Shown here: piece by piece, positions 42,333-51,300 of the stretch | How positions within the stretch are numbered: position 1 is the first letter of the stretch | Layout: each line of letters starts with the position of its first letter | Notes under the pieces: generated by a model | Seen by the model: only the letters and a program-made list of their open reading frames with translations | The model's database searches: none | Told to the model about the DNA's origin: nothing | Made by a program: the position numbers and the translations under genes | IMG/VR virus record: IMGVR_UViG_3300044617_002446 | Coordinates: 1 to 64,000 of that record | Direction: 5' to 3' (one strand) | DNA: 64,000 nucleotides | DNA from: a virus

Positions 42333-45300
42333 TTAAATATTTTGTATTATTATACTTGAACCAGAACCAGTAATATAAACATTTCCGCCTGTTGTATAAA
42401 TATAATTTTTATCAAAAACTGTTAATTTAGCAGCGTCTTTATTATTAGACAAACCAAAAGAGTTGGTGTATGAAACACCAATGGTAAATTTAGATGGATA
42501 TAGACCAGAATACTCACCAATCAAAGATCCAGATACCTCTTTATCTGAAATACTTGGAACAGAAAACAATCTATCCAAGAAAAGAGATTCACCTGTAGAT
42601 ATTTGCCAAATGCCCGAAAATTCCCTTTCTCCTTGATATGTAGAAATAGGTCCAGATATAAAACCAGAACCGCTATTATTATAAAAATATCCCGTCATAG
42701 CATAATTTTTGTGTTCAAAAAAACCACTATATAATCCAGTTCCAGATATATATTGATAATAAGTTTCGCCTCCAGAAAGGCGTCCATCATATTTTATTCC
42801 ATTTATTCCACCAAAATCAGAATAAAAATCAAAAGAAGTTAAATTACCGGAGTCACCTATACCGCTTGATATTATTATAATTGAATTATCTATATCATTT
42901 ATAACAAATGAACAATTGAAAAGAGAACCAAAGTCCTCACCTGTTAGAATAGAACACAAACCAGAAAAAGAATCAAAATAGCCAGGCGGCACATTATTCG
43001 ATATATTATTTGTATAAAATATTAAATTATCATTTAATAATAAATAATCGTTTGTCGTTAGAAGTGGTTCAATTATTTTTATAAAACCAGATGCATATTT
43101 ATACCCTGTTGGAACTTTATATTGAATAACAACTCCAGCCGAGCTTCCAGTTATACCTGTTGAATAATTTATATAGCCAGACGTTGAAATACCTGTTATA
43201 TTATAAAAAGATTTAATATAACCAGTAATGCCACTTTCGTAATCAAAAGTTTGAAAATTTGTATAGTAAGTTACACCCGTTGTTATATTCACGTCATAAG
43301 TAGGATTTAGCCATCTACCAAAAGCCAAGTCTTTATTTACAACATCTAGCTTTATTCTAGTGTATGACCCACTAAAACGACCAGATCCAGATGCAAAAAA
43401 CGCATCAAAACTCCTAATTGTATCTATTTCTTTTGTAGTTGGATTATAAAACCAGTCTACAATACCCGTATTAAAAATACCTGTTGCATAAATTGGACCC
43501 TTATATAAAGAGTAACCGGTATTTGAAACTATTCTTCCACTTGCTCTATTGAATCTTATATAATCACCAGAAGAATACCCAATAATTCGACCGCTCATTA
43601 AGGCGTTTTCAAAAACTCTAACACCGCTATCTTGAGGTCTAACATCGGCGGTAAAATGTCCGCTTATACTAACCGGCACATTTCCACTGGGAATTATTTC
43701 ATACAATCCGCCATCCCAACAAGTTAAACCAGTTTGTAATTCAGGGTTATCTCTATCCAAAGAAAAGAAATTTATTTTATTAACTTTAAAATAATCAACT
43801 GGATTTAATCCGACTAAATCAATTGGACTCTTAAAATCCTGAAGCTCAACTTTATAATAATTAAATTTTACATCGCCAGCCTCACCAGGGTTAATTCCTA
43901 AATTATTAAAATCAATAAGCCAACCTGTCCTCAAAGATTCCACAAAAAATGGACCATCACCGCTACCGTCCTGTTCTTCATCATCTTCATCCTCGTCTTC
44001 GCCTTCGTCTTCCTGTTCTTTACATGTAATACCTGATCCAATATAAAAAATATCAAATTCTTGGTCAAATAATTGTGGTGGACACCATTTTCCAGCTTGC
44101 TCAACTGTCTTTTTTGTTAACTTTAATAGACTTCTTGGTCTATACCAAGGATCTGCTATAAACCCTGAACCAGATAAATCTATGCCTGTTTTTATATCTA
44201 GTCCAGTTTGTGCATATAATGAATCATAAATACCAGAATTAGTATAACCACTTAATAAACCAAATCCATCTGAAAGAAAAGGTTCGTTTTTCAGATATTC
44301 TTCTGGTACACTTGCTATAGTAGAATCAATACCGGTCCAATTAATGTTTGATATATAATGAAGCCTACTCCATGTTTTAGCATCTTGCGAACCATATAGA
44401 GATATAGAATTTGGTAAAACAAATTTGAATCCATCTACCCTACCGGTTTCGAGATCAAGTCTTCTTTGTGTTTTGTTTATTTTTATATTGTATCCACCAC
44501 TATGATAGTAGTTAGATTTATATCCAATAATTCTACCACTCCAATATTTTAATATAGATTCTGATGGACTATTAGTAAAGTAATCACTAGGGTTTATATA
44601 AAAAACATCAGCTAATGGTCTTTCAATTTTTTCAAAAACACCAGTTTGACCAATGCCCGTATTACAACCAAGACCAGCATACCATATAAATCCAGTTCTA
44701 TTTGGATTATAAGTATATGAAGAGAACTCTTGGTTTAATTTATTAAATAAATCACCCGGAGTAGAAAAATCTTTTTTAAATTCTAAATTAAAATTAGAAA
44801 TTTTTTTGTATGGAGGATTACTAATATATATATTTTTATATAAACCAGTATAATCAAAGTTGTACGGCTCAAAAGACAGAGTATCTCCAGAAAAAAAGTC
44901 ACCAAAAAATATTATACCGCTGGACCCACTAAAAAAAGAATCAGATGAAAAAAGACCCGTATTTGTACTTGTTTCGTATAAAAAACTATTATTAGATGGA
45001 TCTATACCTGTTACACTCCCTTTCATGACACCAGAAATTAAATCAACAACAAAGGCATCATATAAAGGACCAGGTGGAGGCAGTTGCCCGCCAGAGATGC
45101 CATATTTTCCGGATAGTCCATCTATACAAATTTCTTTTGGCTCTTTGTCATCGAGTTCTTCACACCCTTCTTTTTCAAGGCATATCGCAGAAAAATTATT
45201 TAAAAAACTATGCCAGCCAGTTATTAGGAAAGGGTCAACTCTTAACAGCGGTAAATAATAATAAGCAGAATATACATCTGGAACAGCTTCATAAACTTTA

Positions 45301-47282
45301 CTTATTATACTTTTATCTAATTCAATAGCGTAAGCAAAAACATTTTTACTATTTGTTCCCGATCTCACGTCATAAGTTAAAAAAGCATTTCTATTAGAGT
45401 TATAGATAAGTGTATTTTTGATTATTTGCGGAAAATTTTTAATAGAAAAAACGTATCTAGTATTTGCTTCATTAAGAGAAGTATAAAAGTTTTCTGCCAG
45501 AGAAGGCTTTTCATTTACTTTTACAAAGTATTCTGAATTAAGATAATTAGAAAAATTATGAACAATTTGAAAAGCTGGATCTTTTTCAGAAAACGTATTC
45601 GGGTTTATATACCCGTTCGATATTAAAGAATTTTTATAATCCTCATTAAATCCAGGATCACTCGACCAATTATCAGCAGAATAAAAATAAAAATAATTTT
45701 TGTCTAAACCACGATATATATCAACCTTAGGATCTGAAATATATTTATATTCAAAATTTAAACCAGTAACAACTTTTCCAGAAAGAGAACTTCCAGATAT
45801 CTTTAAAAAAGAATTTAATGAAAATGAAGCCTGACCTGTTGGCATTTTGATAAAGTAATCAGAAGGCTCATATGACCAGCCAACTGTTTTATCTATTTTT
45901 TGTAATTTTTTATTAATCGCCGTATCTATTTCAAAATTTTCTACACTAGGGTCTCCACTTCCACCGATAACGATACTTAAAGGTGTTTTTAAAAAATCAA
46001 CATATTTTAAACCATTATCCACAATAGTTTGTGTAAATCCCCAACCATTAAAGGCATATAAAAAATTTTTATTATAATTATTAAAAGCAAACTCATCACA
46101 TTTCTCATCTCCAATCCCTAAAATACTACCATCATTTAAAACTACCACAAACCCATTCGCTCCAGCGTTTACATAAACTGCACCCGTTATAGAATTTAAA
46201 TATGCAAAATCTTGAAAAGATCCAACGCCAGTCGCAAAAACTCTGCCAAATTTTTCATTAATAGAGTTTTCATATATAATTATTGTTTTAAACTCGCCTG
46301 CAGAAATTTCTTTAACAAAAGAAAATACTGGTATATTTCTTTGACCAAAAAAGTTATCTCCACGAGAAAAAATTTGACCATTTTTATTTAAAAATAAAGA
46401 ATGAGAATAGCCTGCTGAAATATAGTCTACATTTACTAATGTATCTAAATTTGATATTTGACCACTACTATTACTACCAATACCTGTTACCGTACCGTCT
46501 TCAAATAAAACAAGAGAATAACCATTTCCAGCGGCTGCATATTTAATATTCTTTTGTAAGGAGTTTATATTTTCAAAATTTATTTGCCCACTATAATTTG
46601 CACCCCATCCAGTCACCCTATAAAGATTTTCATTTTTTTTAGTTATATCAACAATGGCTTGCACAGAAAAACTATTTGTAGAATTAAGCAAAAGATTTCT
46701 TGTCGTTGGATAAATTTCTAAAGAAAAAGATTCATCTTTTTTTAAAGAAAAGTTCCCAGTAAAAAAAAATGGAAATTGGGATCTTTCGTCTAGAATTTTT
46801 TCATTTTGATTTGGATATTTTTTAACACAAATACCAGCATCAAACATTCCTGTAATTGTTATGTTTTTTTCAAATCCAGAAAACGGATCCGATGACGAAA
46901 GAGGAATCCACATTGGGCTTGCCCAACTACCTGTAATTGGAGTTGAAAAATCATAAAAACCAGTTGGACTAGAATAATTTATATTATATTTTACAGATTC
47001 AGTAGAAACTTGTGGCAAATAAACCCCAACAGCGTGATCATATCCAGCAGAAATATTATTAAAAAATAAATTTGACACACCAACCGATGCAAAATTCAAA
47101 ACGCCAGAAACATTTGTACCCCATCCCTGTATGTTAGAATTTTCATTTAATATTAAAGAATAATCAGGTGCAACAGACATAAAAACAGGAGAAAAACTTT
47201 CTCCACCTTTTGACCTGTTATCCTTTGTTAAACCAAACCCCGATATCGAAGTTAAAGTATCCCTTTTTATCTTTTTTCGCAT
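42333..47282 (-). CDS. giant tail protein with N-terminal RCC1-like beta-propeller
   Basis: The 1649 residues begin with RCC1/BLIP-II-like blades at about 25-430: repeated G-W/I-G-x-N-x-x-GQ and SAGYSHSLFL units (for example VTGIGSNSSGQIS, then YISAGYSHSL, then FSRGDNFFGQ). The rest is beta-rich, with very frequent Ser/Thr-Gly dipeptides, several GxxxFS-type strands and an acidic linker of Asp/Glu near 1088-1106. The C-terminus is short and ends in a TGSGSSIIIQNI strand. RCC1 propellers are protein- or ligand-binding platforms; here it is probably a host-contacting tail component. No signal peptide or enzyme motif is seen. Confidence 0.75.
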   Translation of the reverse strand: MRKKIKRDTLTSISGFGLTKDNRSKGGESFSPVFMSVAPDYSLILNENSNIQGWGTNVSGVLNFASVGVSNLFFNNISAGYDHAVGVYLPQVSTESVKYNINYSSPTGFYDFSTPITGSWASPMWIPLSSSDPFSGFEKNITITGMFDAGICVKKYPNQNEKILDERSQFPFFFTGNFSLKKDESFSLEIYPTTRNLLLNSTNSFSVQAIVDITKKNENLYRVTGWGANYSGQINFENINSLQKNIKYAAAGNGYSLVLFEDGTVTGIGSNSSGQISNLDTLVNVDYISAGYSHSLFLNKNGQIFSRGDNFFGQRNIPVFSFVKEISAGEFKTIIIYENSINEKFGRVFATGVGSFQDFAYLNSITGAVYVNAGANGFVVVLNDGSILGIGDEKCDEFAFNNYNKNFLYAFNGWGFTQTIVDNGLKYVDFLKTPLSIVIGGSGDPSVENFEIDTAINKKLQKIDKTVGWSYEPSDYFIKMPTGQASFSLNSFLKISGSSLSGKVVTGLNFEYKYISDPKVDIYRGLDKNYFYFYSADNWSSDPGFNEDYKNSLISNGYINPNTFSEKDPAFQIVHNFSNYLNSEYFVKVNEKPSLAENFYTSLNEANTRYVFSIKNFPQIIKNTLIYNSNRNAFLTYDVRSGTNSKNVFAYAIELDKSIISKVYEAVPDVYSAYYYLPLLRVDPFLITGWHSFLNNFSAICLEKEGCEELDDKEPKEICIDGLSGKYGISGGQLPPPGPLYDAFVVDLISGVMKGSVTGIDPSNNSFLYETSTNTGLFSSDSFFSGSSGIIFFGDFFSGDTLSFEPYNFDYTGLYKNIYISNPPYKKISNFNLEFKKDFSTPGDLFNKLNQEFSSYTYNPNRTGFIWYAGLGCNTGIGQTGVFEKIERPLADVFYINPSDYFTNSPSESILKYWSGRIIGYKSNYYHSGGYNIKINKTQRRLDLETGRVDGFKFVLPNSISLYGSQDAKTWSRLHYISNINWTGIDSTIASVPEEYLKNEPFLSDGFGLLSGYTNSGIYDSLYAQTGLDIKTGIDLSGSGFIADPWYRPRSLLKLTKKTVEQAGKWCPPQLFDQEFDIFYIGSGITCKEQEDEGEDEDEDDEEQDGSGDGPFFVESLRTGWLIDFNNLGINPGEAGDVKFNYYKVELQDFKSPIDLVGLNPVDYFKVNKINFFSLDRDNPELQTGLTCWDGGLYEIIPSGNVPVSISGHFTADVRPQDSGVRVFENALMSGRIIGYSSGDYIRFNRASGRIVSNTGYSLYKGPIYATGIFNTGIVDWFYNPTTKEIDTIRSFDAFFASGSGRFSGSYTRIKLDVVNKDLAFGRWLNPTYDVNITTGVTYYTNFQTFDYESGITGYIKSFYNITGISTSGYINYSTGITGSSAGVVIQYKVPTGYKYASGFIKIIEPLLTTNDYLLLNDNLIFYTNNISNNVPPGYFDSFSGLCSILTGEDFGSLFNCSFVINDIDNSIIIISSGIGDSGNLTSFDFYSDFGGINGIKYDGRLSGGETYYQYISGTGLYSGFFEHKNYAMTGYFYNNSGSGFISGPISTYQGEREFSGIWQISTGESLFLDRLFSVPSISDKEVSGSLIGEYSGLYPSKFTIGVSYTNSFGLSNNKDAAKLTVFDKNYIYTTGGNVYITGSGSSIIIQNI

Positions 47283-47326
47283 TATATTTAATATACACTT
47301 TCTTTTTAAAAAAACTAGCCCAACTA

Positions 47327-47332
47327 TATAAT
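47327..47332 (+). promoter_or_regulatory. -10 box (TATAAT) just before a start codon
   Basis: A perfect TATAAT lies 7 nt from the ATG at 47340. No good -35 box is present at 16-18 bases (TTTTAA at best), so it may be an extended or activator-dependent promoter. Its position suggests a leaderless message. Confidence 0.35.
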
Positions 47333-47339
47333 AACTTGT

Positions 47340-47645
47340 ATGACAAATTTAATATGTTTTCTTCTTGTTTCATGTGGAGCAAGCGCGCTATGGTCATTAT
47401 CTGACATTTTTATGCCGCTTAGAAATATTGTTGCAAAAAAATTTCCTTCATTTTTTAGAAAAATGCTATTATGCATGGAGTGTTCGGGTTTTTGGGTTGG
47501 AGTCGCGTGTTCGTTAATTTTTTTTGAACCAACTGAACTTGTAACACACTCAAACCCATTATTAAATAAAATTATTTTAGCAATTTATGGTGGAATAATA
47601 ACTCATTTGGTAATAAAAGTAATAAATAAAAAAGAATTAATTTAA
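47340..47645 (+). CDS. small membrane protein, DUF1360-like
   Basis: The 101-residue protein has two or three hydrophobic segments (about 4-20, 50-62, 76-94). C45xxC48 followed by GFWVGV is the DUF1360-type motif. It resembles the Cys/Trp motif of the membrane protein at 12228-12626. It stands with one other small gene as a + strand island between two - strand tail operons, so it is not expressed with the tail genes. Its function is unknown; an envelope or superinfection role is possible but unsupported. Confidence 0.6.
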   Translation: MTNLICFLLVSCGASALWSLSDIFMPLRNIVAKKFPSFFRKMLLCMECSGFWVGVACSLIFFEPTELVTHSNPLLNKIILAIYGGIITHLVIKVINKKELI

Positions 47646-47647
47646 TT

Positions 47648-48316
47648 ATGAACACACAAAATTATTCATTAGAAGAAGCAAAAAACGCAGCAATTCAAGC
47701 AATTGACCTGTACTTTAATCCAAATGAAAACAAAGGTTTGGCAAAATTCGGACCCAGCATGATTGTAAACGCCTATTTTGATTTAGGCAAAAATAAAGAA
47801 ATAAGAAAAAACATCATAAACAACTATGAACAAAAACATGAAATATTTGCAGATGTAGTTAGTTCTATGGACAATCCAAATTGTTCATGTAGAGGTAGAT
47901 TTGGTACATACATTGAAAATAATGTAGAAGAATCGGTTTCACTTTACAAAGAAGTAATCAATAAACTTGATGAAAATTCATTAAATATTTTAAAATCCGT
48001 AATAGAAAAACAAAACGCGGCGTTTGAAAAATTACAATCTGATGATGTTAAACCTGAAGAAAAAACAAATACACTTACAAAAACATTTACAACGCCTGCC
48101 GACAAAATTCTTTCGCCAGATGAAAATTTAAAAAAAGACCAAATAAATCAAGAACAGGTTTTTCCTGTTTATCTTGAGGGCAATGTAATAGAAATACGCG
48201 ACACTCCAGAGGCTTACGGTAATTTAATTAAATCAATGAGAGCAAATGGTGAATTTTATAAAGGATTGAATATAGTACCAAAACCAAATGGTAAAATTTG
48301 GGTTTATTTTTATTAA
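47648..48316 (+). CDS. hypothetical protein with a CxCRGR motif
   Basis: The 222-residue protein has a helical N-terminal half containing NPNCSCRGRFGTYIENN (Cys79, Cys81), a motif I have seen in other phage proteins without known function. A disordered Lys/Glu/Thr linker follows, then a small C-terminal beta domain (VFPVYLEGNVIEIRDTPEAY, ending in PNGKIWVYFY). It starts 2 bases after the DUF1360-like gene. Its end and that of the 1870-residue gene converge with 21 bases between them. Confidence 0.55.
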   Translation: MNTQNYSLEEAKNAAIQAIDLYFNPNENKGLAKFGPSMIVNAYFDLGKNKEIRKNIINNYEQKHEIFADVVSSMDNPNCSCRGRFGTYIENNVEESVSLYKEVINKLDENSLNILKSVIEKQNAAFEKLQSDDVKPEEKTNTLTKTFTTPADKILSPDENLKKDQINQEQVFPVYLEGNVIEIRDTPEAYGNLIKSMRANGEFYKGLNIVPKPNGKIWVYFY

Positions 48317-48337
48317 TTAATTATTTTATAAACTTTA

Positions 48338-51300
48338 TCATACAGACAGACATTCCACAAACTCATATTCTACTTTTATACTTAAGTCGTAACTTCCATC
48401 TGCTATTTCGGGGCAGTCTTCATACCAATATTCTCCATCTCCTTTATATATAGTATTTCCCAATGAACTCGAGCCGCCCTTGCATGGATTTGGGGTATTT
48501 GGAAAAGCGGGATTTTCTGATGGACATGATGTTGTAATATTTCCATTTACATTGCCCTGTATTATGCTGTCAATTGGTGTGGTACGATTATAGGTGTTGT
48601 GTGGACCTGGATTACTTATAGTTAAATTACAGGTACTTGTACAACTTGGATTTCCTGCTTTATTACATTTTATTGAAAGTAATTTTATACAATCCTTATT
48701 ACCATTTTCATCATCATCATCATCATCGTCATCATCACCTTCATCACAACATAGTATTTTTTTCTCCGGCATAGATCCAGGAGGCACTCCCGGTGGAAGA
48801 GGACACGTTTTTTGCACCAATATACCACCCTTGCTACCAGGACCAATCACATTACACCTTGCTCCAACTTGGTAGTCGCCATAAGAAAAACTATCTGGCA
48901 AACCAAAATCAGAACAAAAACAACGCTTTTCTGTACCTTGGCAGCAACAAAATTGAGCTTGTTGATATCCAGTATAATTTTCGCCATATTTCTCTTTACA
49001 TGAAGCAGTACAATCATTACTTAAAGGAGCAGTTTTACCTCCATCACATTTTGCTTCACAACAATAATAACATTTTTTACCTGGTGAATCGGGACAATCC
49101 GTTTCAATAGGATCCTCTTCTCCCAAGCAATATTGTCCACCAAATGGAGGTCCATCTAAACACGAACCTACCAATCTACAGCCCTGCCTACCAGGAGACT
49201 CGCATTCAGTATTTTCACATGGCAAACATTCATCTTTAGCACATGCCTTGTGGCAGCGACATTTTTTAACACCTCTTCCATTTGGACACGGGTAAACTGA
49301 TTTTTCAACATATCCTGTCCAATTATCAGTTGCACAGCATGAAGATTCAATAATTTCCTCCTGAATAGGCTCACCACCACATTGCCAAAACGTAGCTCGA
49401 ATTCCACCTATTATATCTTTACCATTTGCTAATCGTGTTTTACAGCTTTCATCAGTAAAAGCAGACTCTTCTCTCCTTTTATAAACAGTAAAATGACCAT
49501 CTTTACCTTCGGGACCACCAATATATACTCTTTCAGGTTCAATTGTAAAACCAAGACTCACACTAGATTGTTTTATTGTAGCAAAACATTCTTCGCATTT
49601 AGACTGGTTTCCTCCATTAACTAAGGTTTTAATAGTACAATCTGCAAGTATTTCAAAATTAGTACAATCACTATTATTTATACTACAACTCAAATCAAAT
49701 TTCTGTTTACATGCTGGAGTTCTATTTGTTTTTGGATCTAATCTACCTGTACCTATACTGTAAGTTCCATCGGGTCCAGTTTCAAAAGGACTGTCTACAG
49801 GAAGCAAGGGTCCTTGTTCTGGTCCAGATTCTGGTCCTGGCCCTGGTCCTGGCCCTGGTCCCGACCCAGATTCTGGCTCTGGTCCGTATCTTGGATCTAA
49901 TGGTCCCTGAGCAAGAGGGGGCGGAGGTGGCGGTGGAGAAGTATTTTTACAAATATCACCAATGCATCTTGTATCATCACCCTTGTAAACACCATTTAAA
50001 AAGCCACATTGTTCTGAAGTTGTTTCTATACAATTTAAAAAAACTCCAGATACATCAAATCTACAACACACACCAACAGCAACAGGATTTTCAGTTGGCG
50101 CACAACCGTTTGGCTCCCTAATATCATCATCGCTTATAATAAAATTAGCAGAAGATATACCAAATTGTAAAGATTCATATGGCACTAGTGTATTTAAGGT
50201 TAAATTAAATCCTTCAAATTTTTCTAAGTCACCCTCGTCTTCTAGAATTTGCCCGAGTCTTATGCTTTGTCTTGTTTTAGGTATTATAAAAGGAAGCTCT
50301 GTATAATAACCACTTGGCAAAATTTCATTTGATTCAAAATGATCACCAAATAAAGGATCCGGCTTCCATTTACTATAAGTTATTAATCCCGTTAAATCAT
50401 AATCCGTAAAACCAGTTCTATTAATAGTATAACCAACTGATCTTTGCTCTTCGCAACCCGTATATCTATTTAGTGAAAAAGATAAAAAAGAATCAGGCTT
50501 TGGTGGACAAAAACCGTTTATAGCTATACTGCCGTCCCAGCAAATATCAGGCCTGGGTGGAAGAGTGATATCTCCATATTTTATTTTTAATAAATAGTTG
50601 CCAGAAGCAAGCTGTTGACTAAACGAAAAAACATTTCCTGTGGTATTATATGGACCAGCGCGTAACGCATTTATTTTTTCGTTAACTTTGTAAAAATCCT
50701 GACAGTCAAAAAATTGAATTTGACCTTTCGAGCTACCAGAAAGATCATTTTTCATATAATTTAAACCTCGAAAAGCAACAGCGAATTCGGCACCAAACGA
50801 ATATTGATACGAATAACCTTCATATAAATTATTGAGAGCACCAGTACATCCAGCACCACTACAAACTCCTGTTATTAAAATGTGATCAGGTTTTAATTTA
50901 TAAAATCCAGAAACACCATAAAAAGGATAATCATTTCCAGGTAGATTATTAAAATATACTCTTTTAAAAGGCGCTCCAAAAATATCTGTCGCATAACCTA
51001 AATCACAATTAAAAGCTTCATAAAAGTCATTTCTTAATTCATATTTTTCCTCAACCCCAGAAGCTATACCAATATATTGATAAATACCCCCGTCGTTTAA
51101 ATAATTAAAAAATATACCAGAAAAAATACCAGAAAAACCTGTATTTGCATTTTCAGCATAATTATAAAAACCAGAATATAGTCCGCTAGTTTTTCCTACA
51201 CATCCAGAACCTTCGCAAAAATAATTGTAATCATAAGTTTCATTATAGGGTATATATGCACCAATATATAAATCATATAAAGTTCCAGAACTTGTATATA

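Noticed and set aside
44860-45328. Overlapping + strand open frames inside the RCC1-protein gene
   Set aside because: They are antisense shadows of a long, well-supported - strand gene and have low-complexity composition.
2520-47300. Shared GTGTAT..T.AATATA motif before the - strand genes at 2497 and 47282 as a late promoter
   Set aside because: Only two occurrences, at different distances from the start codon; not enough to define a motif.
47333-47349. Palindrome TTGT-ATG-ACAA centred on the start at 47340
   Set aside because: Only 4 perfect base pairs (6 of 7 with a mismatch), which is expected by chance in this composition.
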